Positions 6,085 to 15,015 of a DNA stretch of 64,000 bases are shown in pieces. Location: contig NZ_BMEB01000004.1 of the NCBI RefSeq assembly GCF_014636275.1, positions 1-64,000 of the forward strand, in the 5' to 3' direction. The notes below the pieces were generated by a model. It did not search any database, was not told where the DNA came from, and saw nothing but the letters and a program-made list of their open reading frames with translations. The first letter of the stretch is position 1. The number at the start of each line of letters is the position of its first letter. The DNA is from Cellulomonas carbonis (GTDB lineage: Bacteria; Actinomycetota; Actinomycetes; Actinomycetales; Cellulomonadaceae). The position numbers and the translations under genes are program-made.

Positions 6085-8853
6085 TCAACCGCTCGTCGCC
6101 ACCACGCCGACCATGCGGAGCGCGTCCTCGACGCCGAGCCCCGCACCGTCCTCCACGCCGGCCGACCAGCGGTCCGGGTCCGACGCGTCGCGCGCGGGGC
6201 CGACGGCCTCGTCGAGCCACGCGGCGTCCGGGGCGGCCAGCGGGATGCCGGCCTGCTCGCGCAGGCGCCCCGCCGCGCCGAGCGCGCGTGCTGCCAGGTC
6301 GACCTCGCCGCGCAGCGCGTGGACGACGCCGAAGAGCCCGAGCACGTCGGCGGTGATCTCGACGTCCTCGACCTCGACGCACGCGGCGCCGTGCCGCGTC
6401 AGGTGCGCATGCGCCTCGTCGACCCGACCCGCGCGGAGCAGCGCGTTGGTGAGGTTCACGTGGTCGGCCGCGGTGCCCCATGCGTCACCCAGCGACTCGT
6501 CGAGCTCGAGGCACCTGCGCAGCAGGGGGATCGACTCCTCGTGCCGGCCCGCGTCGGTCGCGAGGATCGCGAGGTTGGACACCGCGTTGACCTCGCGCGA
6601 CGCGTCACCCGCGGCGCGCGCCGCGTCGACGGCCTCGTGCAGGAGCTCGCGCGCGGTGTCCGGCTCGCCGAGGGCGCGGTGCGCGAGCGCGAGGCTGTTG
6701 AGCTCGGTCGACACGGCGGCCCGTGCGCCGTCCTGTGCGCCGTCCCGGGCGGAGCCGCGCCAGTGCTCGAGGCACATCCGCAGCAGGTCCCGGGCGCGCT
6801 CGGCCTCACCCTGCTGGAGCACGATCACGGCGAGGCCGTGCAGCGCCGTCATGGCCTCGTCCGTGCGGTGGTCGCCGACGGCGGCCACGGCCGCCTCGAG
6901 GTGGCGGCGCCCCTCGGCCTGGTAGCCGCTCGCGTACCAGAACCACGAGAGCGTCGCGCACAGCCGCAGACCGACCTCGAACCGCTCGTCCGGGCTCGCG
7001 GGCGCGGGGCTGGTGGGAGCGAGGCTCGTGGGAGCGGGGCTGACGGGAAGGGGCGTCGCTCCGGCCGACCTCTCCGCAGCGGCAGCGCCGCCCGGCACCC
7101 CCGTCCGCACGCCCCCGTGGGACCCGAGGCTCCGGTCGAGCACCGCGCGCAGGTCGTCGAGGTCGTGCTCGAGGCGGTCGCGCGCACGCAGGTGGTCGGG
7201 ACCGCGCAGGCGCCCGGCGGCGTCCTCGGCCCGCGCGAGGAAGTGCGCGGCATGGCGGTCGCGCACGCCGTCGGCGTCGTCGTCGTCCTCGTCGAGCCGC
7301 TGGCGGGCGTACCGGGCGACGGTCCGCAGCATGCGTGCCCGCGGCTCGCCGTCGTCGCCGTCGGCGACCGTGAGCAGCGACGCGTCGACGAGCTCCGCGA
7401 CGTCGTCGAGCGGGTCGTCCGTCCCCGTCACCGCGGCGACGGTCGGCAGGTCGACGTCCCCCTCGCACACGCCGAGGCGGCGGAACGTGCGGCGCAGGTG
7501 CTCCGGGAGCAGCTCGTGGCTCCAGTCGAGCGCGGCCCGCAGCGTCTGCTGCCGCGCGGGCACGTCGACGAGGGGTCGCGTGGGCTCGAGGACCTGGTCG
7601 AGCCGGTCGAGCGTGGCGCGCGGCGAGAGCAGCTTCGCGCGCGCGGCGACCACCTCGACGGCGAGCGGCAGGTGGTCCAGCCGGCGGCAGATCTCCAGGA
7701 CGTCGCGGCGGTTCGCGGCCGTGACCGCGAAGCCCGGGCGGACGAGCCGCGCGCGGCTCGCGTACAGCTCGACCGCCGCGTCCTCGTCGAGGGGGCGGAC
7801 GGGCACCTCGTGCTCGCCCGACAGGTGCAGGGGGCGCCGCGACGTCGCGACCACCTGCGTCCGCGGTGACGCCGCGAGCAGGGCCCGGACGACGGTCGCG
7901 GCGTCGGGCAGCTGCTCGAGGTTGTCGAGCACGAGCAGCACCTGCCGGGGGGCGAGGTGCTCGAGGAACGACGGTGGCGCCTTCGACTCCCCGGGAGTCC
8001 CCAGCGCGTCGGCGACCGCCGACCACATGACGTCGGCCGTGGTGACGGGCGCGAGCGAGACGAAGTAGACGCCGTCGACGAACCGGCCGTCGAGCGCCTC
8101 CGCGGCCGCCAGCGCGAGGCGTGTCTTGCCCGTGCCCGCGGGCCCGGTCAGCGTCGTCAGCCGCGCACCGGCGGTGACGATCTCCGTCAGCCCGGCGACG
8201 TCGCGGGCGCGCCCGACGAGGCTCGTGTCCGGCCGGGGGAGGACCGACGCCGAGCCGAGGCTGCGCAGCGGCGGGAACCGGTCCGGGAGCCCGGGGACGC
8301 ACAGCTGGTGCACGCGCTCGGGCTCCGGGACGTCCTTGAACCGGTGCGTGCCGAGGTCGCGGAACGTCACGTCACGCAGGGCCGAGGTCGCGTCGTGCGC
8401 GCCGACGGCGATCCGGTAGGCGGGTTCCGTCAGGAGGACCTGCCCCCCGTGGGCGCTCGCGGCGACCCGGGCCGCGCGGTGCACGTCCATGCCGACGTAC
8501 CCGTCCTCGTGGCGGACCGGCTCACCCGTGTGCAGGCCCATCCGCACCCGCACGACGGCGCCGTCGGGCCACGTGGCCGCGGCGACGGCCTCCTGCGCCT
8601 CGCGCGCCGCGGCCACCGCGTGGGTCGCGGACGTGAAGACGACGAAGAAGCTGTCACCCTCCGTCCCGAGCTCGCGCCCGCCCCAGCGCGCGAACGACTC
8701 CCGCAGCAGGCGCCGCTGCGTCGAGACGACGTCGCCGTAGCGCGAGCCCAGGCGCGCCAGGAGCGCGGTCGAGGACTCGACGTCGCTGAAGAGCATCGTG
8801 ACCGTGCCCTCGGGCAGCGGTCCGGGTCGGTGCTGGTCGTGCTGGTCGGGCAT
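6085..8853 (-). CDS. adenylate/guanylate cyclase-like, AAA ATPase and TPR regulator
   Basis: 922 aa. The ATG at 8853 is preceded by GGAGG (complement of 8859-8863). Order: class III nucleotidyl cyclase domain (about 12-190), a NB-ARC/LuxR-type ATPase with P-loop GPAGTGKT near residue 233, then helical TPR-like repeats to the end. Such proteins are large actinobacterial signalling ATPases, here without a recognisable C-terminal HTH. The cyclase keeps both metal-binding aspartates (FSDVESST and GDSFF). The transition-state asparagine of the usual VNxAAR motif is replaced by histidine (VHRAAR), so cyclase activity is uncertain. A flexible Ser/Ala/Pro stretch interrupts the region around 7000-7080. 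Confidence 0.85.
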   Translation of the reverse strand: MPDQHDQHRPGPLPEGTVTMLFSDVESSTALLARLGSRYGDVVSTQRRLLRESFARWGGRELGTEGDSFFVVFTSATHAVAAAREAQEAVAAATWPDGAVVRVRMGLHTGEPVRHEDGYVGMDVHRAARVAASAHGGQVLLTEPAYRIAVGAHDATSALRDVTFRDLGTHRFKDVPEPERVHQLCVPGLPDRFPPLRSLGSASVLPRPDTSLVGRARDVAGLTEIVTAGARLTTLTGPAGTGKTRLALAAAEALDGRFVDGVYFVSLAPVTTADVMWSAVADALGTPGESKAPPSFLEHLAPRQVLLVLDNLEQLPDAATVVRALLAASPRTQVVATSRRPLHLSGEHEVPVRPLDEDAAVELYASRARLVRPGFAVTAANRRDVLEICRRLDHLPLAVEVVAARAKLLSPRATLDRLDQVLEPTRPLVDVPARQQTLRAALDWSHELLPEHLRRTFRRLGVCEGDVDLPTVAAVTGTDDPLDDVAELVDASLLTVADGDDGEPRARMLRTVARYARQRLDEDDDDADGVRDRHAAHFLARAEDAAGRLRGPDHLRARDRLEHDLDDLRAVLDRSLGSHGGVRTGVPGGAAAAERSAGATPLPVSPAPTSLAPTSPAPASPDERFEVGLRLCATLSWFWYASGYQAEGRRHLEAAVAAVGDHRTDEAMTALHGLAVIVLQQGEAERARDLLRMCLEHWRGSARDGAQDGARAAVSTELNSLALAHRALGEPDTARELLHEAVDAARAAGDASREVNAVSNLAILATDAGRHEESIPLLRRCLELDESLGDAWGTAADHVNLTNALLRAGRVDEAHAHLTRHGAACVEVEDVEITADVLGLFGVVHALRGEVDLAARALGAAGRLREQAGIPLAAPDAAWLDEAVGPARDASDPDRWSAGVEDGAGLGVEDALRMVGVVATSG

Positions 8854-8970
8854 GGGGGCCTCCGGTGGGTCGATTGAACACCGCACGGGGGCCCCGGGCA
8901 CAGGGGTCGCGCCCGCTCGGACTCCGGGTCCGGCACCCCGGAAGGGCTGGTCAGCGGCACGGCCGGGCCC

Positions 8971-8976
8971 TAGCCT
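8971..8976 (+). promoter_or_regulatory. -10 element upstream of the 50-aa gene
   Basis: TAGCCT fits TANNNT. TGGTCA lies 17 bases upstream at 8948-8953 and resembles a -35. The transcript would have a roughly 40-base leader containing a purine-rich ribosome-binding site. Confidence 0.45.
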
Positions 8977-9022
8977 GGCCGCACCGCGTCGAGCGCGCGG
9001 CCCCCCAGGAAGAAGGTGCGCC

Positions 9023-9175
9023 ATGCAGGTCACGTTCAGCTCGGACGAGCCCGTCGACCAGGTCCTGCGCGTCGTCGGTGCCGTGTACGGCGTCTCCGTG
9101 CGCACGGACGACGACCCGTCGGCCGCTCTCGACGACGTCGACTACGACACCGGTCTCAGCAAGCCGCGGCACTGA
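9023..9175 (+). CDS. small hypothetical protein (50 aa)
   Basis: Starts at ATG 9023, preceded by AGGAAGAAGG (9007-9016) and a plausible -10 at 8971. The product is acidic, with a short hydrophobic stretch (VLRVVGAVYGVSV) and the ending GLSKPRH. There is no signal peptide and no family I recognise. It lies alone between the divergent cyclase/ATPase regulator and a convergent hypothetical gene. Codon bias and expression signals argue for a real gene. Confidence 0.55.
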   Translation: MQVTFSSDEPVDQVLRVVGAVYGVSVRTDDDPSAALDDVDYDTGLSKPRH

Positions 9176-9226
9176 GCCGCCCGTCCCGCCCGACGCCGGG
9201 TGCTCCGGGCGTCGCGGAGGTCCGCG

Positions 9227-9562
9227 TCACAGCGGCCTGAGGTCCGGGGCGAGACGGCGCACGACGTCGGTGAACTCCCGCCAGCCGACCAGCTCGACGT
9301 ACGTGCGCGCACGTCCCTCGTGGTCGGCCGCACGGATCTCCGCCGTCGCGAGGTCGCCCGCACCGATGCCGGCCAGGCCCGCGACGGCGCGGAACCCGTG
9401 CGCGTAGCCCGTGTGGAGCAGTGCGTCCCGCATCCAGATGTCGTGGCTCAGGCGGTCGGCGAGCTGGAGCCAGGGACGTGCGACCGCCCCGACGACGTCG
9501 TGCGGGAACGACGCGGTGGGGGACCGGTCGGGCTGCGTCTGCGGCGCTGCGGACGGGTTCAT
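9227..9562 (-). CDS. hypothetical protein (111 aa)
   Basis: Starts at ATG 9562, with GGAG about 4 bases upstream on the minus strand. The reading frame continues open upstream, but its sequence there becomes Arg/Thr-rich and is unlikely to be coding. After a Pro/Ser-rich N-terminus of about 20 residues the protein looks alpha-helical and amphipathic (PWLQLADRLSHDIWMRDALL), with no membrane segment. I do not recognise the family. It converges on the 50-aa gene and diverges from the PAS-GGDEF-EAL gene. Confidence 0.6.
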   Translation of the reverse strand: MNPSAAPQTQPDRSPTASFPHDVVGAVARPWLQLADRLSHDIWMRDALLHTGYAHGFRAVAGLAGIGAGDLATAEIRAADHEGRARTYVELVGWREFTDVVRRLAPDLRPL

Positions 9563-9726
9563 CGGGCTCCGATCTGCTCGGTCGTGCGTGTCGCGGCGCG
9601 GCGAGGGGCCGCTCACCGCGACGATTCGGACGAACGTGAACAAGGATGGGCAATCGTGGACGTCGTGCGCCGGGATTCCGTGACGGTTCCCCCGATCGGC
9701 CGCAGCCCTGCTGCCGCCGACCGGGC

Positions 9727-9816
9727 ACCTCGTCGTGCGTGCGCGTGGGGGCGTGGCGCGCCCGGCGCTGCTGCTCCGTCGGCGCCTCGTCGTGCGTGGG
9801 CGCGGGGGCGTAGCGT
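9727..9816. repeat. pair of imperfect direct repeats, 57 bp apart
   Basis: CCTCGTCGTGCGTG begins at 9728 and CCTCGTCGTGCGTG again at 9785. Similarity continues for about 30 bases, through GCGTGG and GCGTAG. The second copy ends in the -10 hexamer at 9811, so the upstream region of the PAS-GGDEF-EAL gene may have arisen by local duplication. Confidence 0.65.
9811..9816 (+). promoter_or_regulatory. -10 element upstream of the PAS-GGDEF-EAL gene
   Basis: TAGCGT fits TANNNT. The distance predicts a transcript starting at or next to GTG 9824, which opens a 13-codon frame ahead of the main gene. Confidence 0.5.
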
Positions 9817-9823
9817 GGCCGCC

Positions 9824-9865
9824 GTGTCGTCGGCCGTGATGCCGGCCCGTCGGAGACCGTGGTGA
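9824..9865 (+). CDS. putative leaderless 13-codon upstream ORF
   Basis: GTG 9824 lies 7 bases after the -10 hexamer TAGCGT. It opens a frame encoding VSSAVMPARRRPW that ends in TGA at 9863-9865. The stop overlaps the GTG start of the PAS-GGDEF-EAL gene at 9862 in a GTGA junction. This geometry suggests ribosomes load leaderlessly on the small ORF and reinitiate on the main gene. Translation of the peptide is inferred only. Confidence 0.35.
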   Translation: MSSAVMPARRRPW

Positions 9866-11949
9866 CGTCCACGCCGCCGCCGGGCCGCCAGGAGCGGGCC
9901 CACGCAGCGCTCGAGAACCTGGTCGACCCGGTCGTCGTCGTGCGGGCCGTCCGGGACGACCGGGGCGCGGTGGGTGCGTTCGTCGTCGTCCACGCCAACG
10001 CGGTCGCCGCGGGGCGCGGGCTGACCGAGGGCACCCTCTGGGTCGCGCCGGACGGCGGGCCGGGCGTCGGTGCGCAGTTCGACAGGTACGTCGACGCCGT
10101 CGAGCACGGACGCGCGTTCGTCCTCGACGCCGTCCCCGTCGCCGGGACGCGTGCACGGCGGTACGCGGACCTGCGCGTCGTGCCGCTCGCCGACGACGAG
10201 CTGCTCGTCAGCGCGCGCGACGTCACCGCGCACCGCGCGGCCGACCGCGAGCGCGAGCACAGCGAGCTGCGGTTCCGCTCGGCGTTCGACGGGGCACCGG
10301 TGGGCATGGTCATCGTGAGCCTCGAGCCCGGGCAGGAGGGCACGGTCCTCGAGGTCAACCAGGCGCTCGCCGACATCGTCGACGCCGACCCCGCGGACCT
10401 CGTGGGCCGCTCGTGCTACGACTTCCTCCACCCCGACGAGGTCGCCCCGGTCCGGCTGGAGACGGCCGACATGGCGGCGGGGCGCCGCAAGGGCTACCAG
10501 CACGAGAAGCGCCTGCTCCGGGCCGACGGGAGCTGGGCCTGGGTGCGCGCCACGGCCTCGGCGGTCGCGCGCGACGGCGTCCCCGCGTACGTGATCGAGC
10601 ACGTCGAGGACATCACGGCCCGCCGCCGGGCCGAGGCCGAGCTCGCGCGCCGCGCGCTGTACGACCCCCTGACCGGCCTGGCCAACCGGGTCCTGCTCAT
10701 GGACCGCCTGGGCTCCGCGGTCGAGGCGGCCGAGCGGGACGGTGCGGTGCTGGCGGTCCTCTTCCTCGACCTGGACCGGTTCAAGGACGTCAACGACACC
10801 CTCGGCCACACCGCGGGCGACGACGTGATCCGCGAGCTCGCCGGTCGTCTCGCGCGGCTCGCGCCGCTGCCGTCGACGGTCGCGCGGCTCGCGGGCGACG
10901 AGTTCGTGCTCGCGCTGCGCGTGGCCGACGACGCGGAGGCGACGCGCGTCGCCGAGCGGGTCGTGCAGGACCTCGCGCGCCCGGTCATGGTGCGCGGCTT
11001 CCGGCTCGTCGTGCAGGGCTCGGTCGGCGTGACGACGACGCGCGGGGGCACGGAACCCGAGGACCTGCTGCGCGAGGCCGACCTCGCGATGCACCACGCC
11101 AAGGGCGGCGGCCCGCGCCGCTGGGCGCTGTACGACGAGCCGATGCACCGCCTCGCGCTCGAGCGGCTGGACGTCGAGGAGTCGCTGCGGCGGGCGCTCG
11201 CTCACGACGGGTTCCGGCTGCTCTTCCAGCCGATCGTGGACACGACCGACGGTCGCATCGTCTCGGCGGAGGCCCTGCTGCGCCTCGAGCACCCCACCCG
11301 CGGTCTGCTCGGCCCCGAGAGCTTCATCGGCGTCGCCGAGGGCAGCGACCTCATCGTGCCGATCGGCCGGTGGGTGCTCGAGGAGGCGTGCCGGTGGCTC
11401 GCGCGCTGGGTCGAGGTCGCCCCGGACATGCAGGTGACCGTCAACGTGTCCACCCGGCAGGTCAGCCACCTCGCGCTGGCCGACCAGGTCGCCGACGCGA
11501 CGCGCGTCTCGGGCGCCGACCCGTCGCACCTGCTCCTCGAGATCACCGAGCACGTCCTCCTCGACGCCGGCGACGACGCCGCACGTGAGCTCGCGCGCGT
11601 GACCGACGCGGGTCCCCGCCTCGCGATCGACGACTTCGGCACGGGCTACGCGTCGCTGTCGTACCTCAAGCGGTTCCCGGTGAGCGTCGTCAAGATCGAC
11701 CGGTCGTTCGTCAACGGGCTCGACCGGCCGGGTGAGGACACCGCGATCGTCGAGGCGGTCATCGGCCTCGCGCGCACGCTGGGCCTCGGCGTCGTCGGCG
11801 AGGGGGTCGAGACGGCGGGTCAGCTCGCGGCGCTCCAGCGCCTCGGCTGCGGCCGCGCGCAGGGCTTCCACATCGGCCGGCCCATGACCGGGGCCGAGCT
11901 CGGCACGCTGCTCATGCGCGTCCCGCGGACGGCGCCCCGCTCGGCCTGA
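9862..11949 (+). CDS. PAS-GGDEF-EAL c-di-GMP signalling protein
   Basis: 695 aa. Of the adjacent GTG codons at 9859 and 9862, the second has the better spacing to GGAG at 9852-9855 and overlaps the stop of a 13-codon upstream ORF. PAS-like sensor sequence fills about residues 10-260, the second half with a typical PAC end (VEDITARRRAE). The GGDEF domain (about 265-430) has AGDEF instead of GGDEF near residue 344 and no RxxD inhibitory site. The EAL domain (about 445-690) keeps EALLRLEHP and DDFGTGY. It may therefore be bifunctional or mainly a phosphodiesterase. No membrane segment is visible, so it is probably cytoplasmic. It faces a second diguanylate cyclase gene across a terminator. Confidence 0.9.
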   Translation: MTSTPPPGRQERAHAALENLVDPVVVVRAVRDDRGAVGAFVVVHANAVAAGRGLTEGTLWVAPDGGPGVGAQFDRYVDAVEHGRAFVLDAVPVAGTRARRYADLRVVPLADDELLVSARDVTAHRAADREREHSELRFRSAFDGAPVGMVIVSLEPGQEGTVLEVNQALADIVDADPADLVGRSCYDFLHPDEVAPVRLETADMAAGRRKGYQHEKRLLRADGSWAWVRATASAVARDGVPAYVIEHVEDITARRRAEAELARRALYDPLTGLANRVLLMDRLGSAVEAAERDGAVLAVLFLDLDRFKDVNDTLGHTAGDDVIRELAGRLARLAPLPSTVARLAGDEFVLALRVADDAEATRVAERVVQDLARPVMVRGFRLVVQGSVGVTTTRGGTEPEDLLREADLAMHHAKGGGPRRWALYDEPMHRLALERLDVEESLRRALAHDGFRLLFQPIVDTTDGRIVSAEALLRLEHPTRGLLGPESFIGVAEGSDLIVPIGRWVLEEACRWLARWVEVAPDMQVTVNVSTRQVSHLALADQVADATRVSGADPSHLLLEITEHVLLDAGDDAARELARVTDAGPRLAIDDFGTGYASLSYLKRFPVSVVKIDRSFVNGLDRPGEDTAIVEAVIGLARTLGLGVVGEGVETAGQLAALQRLGCGRAQGFHIGRPMTGAELGTLLMRVPRTAPRSA

Positions 11950-11973
11950 GTGGCAGGGTCCCCACGTCGGTGC

Positions 11974-11997
11974 CGGCCGCGGGGGAGCGGGCGGCCG
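11974..11997. terminator. bidirectional terminator between convergent GGDEF genes
   Basis: CGGCCGC (11974-11980) and GCGGCCG (11991-11997) pair perfectly around a 10-base purine-rich loop. It sits in the 54-bp gap between the two convergent stops. Confidence 0.65.
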
Positions 11998-12003
11998 TCC
12001 GCC

Positions 12004-13629
12004 TCACGCGCCGCGTTCGCGCAGCTCGTCCCAGTCGTCGTCGGCGTCGCGAGGGGCAGGGGGCGCGGTCGCGCCGGCGACGCGGTCACGACCTGCGCGC
12101 TTGGCGGCGAGCAGCGCGATGTCCGCGGCGACGAGCGGGCTCTCGTCGCCGCCGTCCGGCTGGCCGACGCCCACGGACACGGTCACGGCGAGGCCCGGGG
12201 AGACGTCGCGCCACCCCGCGGACCGGATCGCCTCGTGGACGCGCTCAGCGACCGTCCGCGCTCGCTCGGTGTCGCTCGAGGTGAGGATGATGAACTCGTC
12301 GCCGCCGTACCGGACGATCACGTCCTCGGTGCGGCACTGCGCCCGCAGGATCTGGCCGATGCGGCGCAGGACCTCGTCCCCGACGGCGTGCGAGTGCAGG
12401 TCGTTGATCGACTTGAAGTCGTCGACGTCGATGAAGACGACGGACATGGGCCGGGTCGCCGACTCGAGGGTCGAGACGAGCAGGCGGCGGTTGCCGAGCC
12501 CCGTGAGCGGGTCCTGGAGGGCGACCCGGCCCATCCGGTCCGTCTCGGCGGTGAGGCGGCGGATGTGGTCGCGGTCCTGCAGGGCGGAGAACCGGCCCTC
12601 GCGCTCGGCCCACAGCCGCGCGAGCGCGCCCCGCGCGACGGCCTTCCAGATCCCCGCCGCTGGGGTGCGGCCGTGCTCGGCGACGTCGACGTCGGCGAGC
12701 GCCTCGAGCGCCGTCGCGAGCCAGGTGTCGCGCCCGTTCGACTGCGCGTCGCGGATCGACAGCTCGAGCAGGACGCGCGCACCCTCGTAGGCACCCGCCT
12801 CCGTCGCGGCGCGTGCGAGCACGAGCCGCGCGAGCTGCGTCTCGAGCAGCTCGGGCCGGTTGTCGAAGCGGTTGGTCGTCGCGCGCACGCGCGCCGTCGC
12901 GAGGTCGAGCTGCCCGAGGTGCATCAGGGCGAACGCCTCGAAGACCTCGCCGCGCGCCATCATCGCGGGGCTGTCCGCCGCGCGGGCGCAGCGCTGCATG
13001 TTGAGCGCACGGCCCGCGAGCCGCCGGTAGTGGCCCGCGGCCGCCGCGTCGTCGCCGACGAGCGTGAGGCTCACGGCCCACGCGGCGCTCAGCTCCGCGA
13101 GCTCGTGGACCACGAGGAGGCGCACGACCGGGTCCGCCGCGAACTGCAGCGCTCGCAGACGCTCGTCGGCGTTCTCGTAGAGGTTGACCGAGCGCAGGGC
13201 GAGCGCGACCGCCATGCTCGCCGAGAGGTGGCCGTACGTGCCCGGCGGGATGGTGTGCATCGCCCAGTCGGCCTCGGCGAGCGCGCCCATCGCGCGGGCG
13301 TGGTTGCCCTGCCGGGTGCTGGCCTCGGCGACCATCGCGAGCGCCTTCGCGCGCCACACCGCGTCCGCCTGGTCCGTGACCCCCAGCAGCCGTCGCGCGA
13401 CGGCGACGGCCTCCTCGTGACGGCCGAGGTCCTGCAGGCAGATCGACTCGGTGTAGAGGAGGAACCGGTACGTGGTCATGTCACCGGCCGCGCGCGTGAG
13501 GCGCTGCCACCGGCGGCACATCGCGACACCGCGTGCCGCGTACCCGTCGACGTACTGCTGGTGCGCGATGTCGGACAGCTCGTCGTACGGTCCGAACTCC
13601 CCGACGAGGACGAGGTCGGTGCTGGGCAC
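12004..13629 (-). CDS. GGDEF diguanylate cyclase with helical/TPR-like sensor region
   Basis: 541 aa from GTG 13629, preceded on the minus strand by the purine-rich site GGGAGGGG. Residues 1-350 are alpha-helical repeats rich in Ala/Leu/Arg, resembling TPR arrays. The C-terminal GGDEF domain (about 370-515) has the intact RYGGDEF active site near residue 440 and an RTED inhibitory site five residues before it. It should therefore make c-di-GMP from two GTP and be product-inhibited. There is no membrane segment. The helical region probably binds a partner protein. An acidic tail (DADDDWDELRE) ends the protein. Confidence 0.88.
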   Translation of the reverse strand: MPSTDLVLVGEFGPYDELSDIAHQQYVDGYAARGVAMCRRWQRLTRAAGDMTTYRFLLYTESICLQDLGRHEEAVAVARRLLGVTDQADAVWRAKALAMVAEASTRQGNHARAMGALAEADWAMHTIPPGTYGHLSASMAVALALRSVNLYENADERLRALQFAADPVVRLLVVHELAELSAAWAVSLTLVGDDAAAAGHYRRLAGRALNMQRCARAADSPAMMARGEVFEAFALMHLGQLDLATARVRATTNRFDNRPELLETQLARLVLARAATEAGAYEGARVLLELSIRDAQSNGRDTWLATALEALADVDVAEHGRTPAAGIWKAVARGALARLWAEREGRFSALQDRDHIRRLTAETDRMGRVALQDPLTGLGNRRLLVSTLESATRPMSVVFIDVDDFKSINDLHSHAVGDEVLRRIGQILRAQCRTEDVIVRYGGDEFIILTSSDTERARTVAERVHEAIRSAGWRDVSPGLAVTVSVGVGQPDGGDESPLVAADIALLAAKRAGRDRVAGATAPPAPRDADDDWDELRERGA

Positions 13630-13830
13630 TGCGCACCCCTCCCGTCGGTCGTGTGTCGGCCGATCCTGCCGCCGTCGCCCGGCGTCCCCGCGAGGACCCC
13701 CAGGGTGAATCGTTGCGGAAGGATGAACGGCGCGCACGTGGTGCTCGGCGTGCGGGGGTCGCGGTGCGGTGGTCGTCACGGGTCGCCGGCGTCGTCTCGG
13801 GGCGCGTCGAGGTCGCGGGGGAGCGGGCGG

Positions 13831-14025
13831 TCAGACCTCTGTGCGGCCGTGCGTGCTGCGGAACTCCTCGCGGAACTGGTGCGCCTGCAGGCGCCACAGC
13901 TGCTCCATGTCACGGCGGAGCATGTCCACGGTCGCGGCGGGGGCGTCGCTCGCGCGGGCGGCTTCCCAGGCCTGCCGGGCGGCCTGGATGTCGGCGCTGG
14001 TCACGTACACCCGCAGCTCGTCCAT
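13831..14025 (-). CDS. small hypothetical protein (64 aa)
   Basis: ATG 14025 begins a 64-aa product predicted to be mostly helical, with a central run rich in Ala, Glu and Arg and an RRDMEQLWRLQAHQFREEF helix. No ribosome-binding site is obvious, so the start is less certain than the frame. I do not recognise the family. It lies between the diguanylate cyclase and the TetR gene, all on the minus strand, but with gaps of over 80 bases on either side. Confidence 0.5.
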   Translation of the reverse strand: MDELRVYVTSADIQAARQAWEAARASDAPAATVDMLRRDMEQLWRLQAHQFREEFRSTHGRTEV

Positions 14026-14110
14026 GACGTGAGTCTTCGACCGCAAGGGACCTTCCGCACCCCGAGCGGCGGATTTCACCCGCACGGAGCAAGCGGCGCC
14101 GTCGTCCGTG

Positions 14111-14980
14111 TCAGTCGCGCGGGCCGTCCGGGTCCGGTTCGACGAACGCGTCGACGACGCCCATGACGGCGAGCGCGACGAGTCCCCACTCGCCCTCGCT
14201 CGGCCCCGGGAGCTGCTCCGCGAGCGTGACGGCCAGCGGGTGCGCGACCGCGGAGTCGGGCTGGCCGTCGCCCGTGGTGTCGGCCCCCTCGGGCGCGGTG
14301 AGGGACGCGAGCACACCCCGCAGCGCGAGGCCCTCGACGACGCCGGCTCCGGCGATCGCGAGGTGCCGGTAGGTGTACTCGGGTCGGCGCAGCCGCAGGC
14401 CCAGGCGTGGGAACACGGTCTCGTAGAACGTCGTCATCGCGTCGTGGTACTGCGCCTCGGCCTCCTCGAGCCGACCGACGAGGCGGGCACGGGCCTCGGT
14501 CGGCGTCACGGCGGGGGCCGTCGCGAGGAGCGCGCTGTAGGTGCGCCAGGCAGGTGAGGCGATCAGGCGCTCGACGTTGCGCTGCGTGAGGACGCGCGTG
14601 AGCTCGCACAGGGCGGTCCGGCGCTCCTCGGGCGTCCCGAGGCGCCCCTCGAAGGTGCCGAGCATCTCCATGGCCACGTCACGCGACGTCGGGTCGAAGC
14701 TCGTACGACGCAGGTCCGCCCCGTCCGGGTCGACCGCGGTGCTGATGAGCTCCGCGCTGTACTCGGCCTTCGACGTCCACAGGCGCCACACCGACGAGCG
14801 GGGGACCTGGGCGGCCGCGATGAGGTCCTCCATGCGGATGTCGTCCAGGCCGACCGTGAGCCCGCGCTCGCGGATGACGTGGTGACCCTGCTGGATCATC
14901 CGGCGACGCACCTCGGCGGCTGGGAGGCGGCCCCGCGAGGCGGGGAGGTCCTCGGGCGCCAGGGGTGTCCACTCGCTCAT
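14111..14980 (-). CDS. TetR-family transcriptional regulator
   Basis: 289 aa from ATG 14980, preceded by GAGG, and by a -10 (TAGGCT) at 15016-15021. The N-terminal helix-turn-helix covers about residues 20-75, with the typical IRMEDLIAAAQVPRSSVWRLW recognition-helix region. The longer-than-average C-terminal part is the ligand/dimerisation domain. It is divergent from the first LCP gene across a 405-bp region with a 10-bp inverted repeat at 15173-15201. It may control itself, that gene, or both. The ligand is unknown. Confidence 0.85.
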   Translation of the reverse strand: MSEWTPLAPEDLPASRGRLPAAEVRRRMIQQGHHVIRERGLTVGLDDIRMEDLIAAAQVPRSSVWRLWTSKAEYSAELISTAVDPDGADLRRTSFDPTSRDVAMEMLGTFEGRLGTPEERRTALCELTRVLTQRNVERLIASPAWRTYSALLATAPAVTPTEARARLVGRLEEAEAQYHDAMTTFYETVFPRLGLRLRRPEYTYRHLAIAGAGVVEGLALRGVLASLTAPEGADTTGDGQPDSAVAHPLAVTLAEQLPGPSEGEWGLVALAVMGVVDAFVEPDPDGPRD

Positions 14981-15015
14981 CGGCGCCTCATTCCCTCGAC
15001 TGGGTGACGCGTTCG

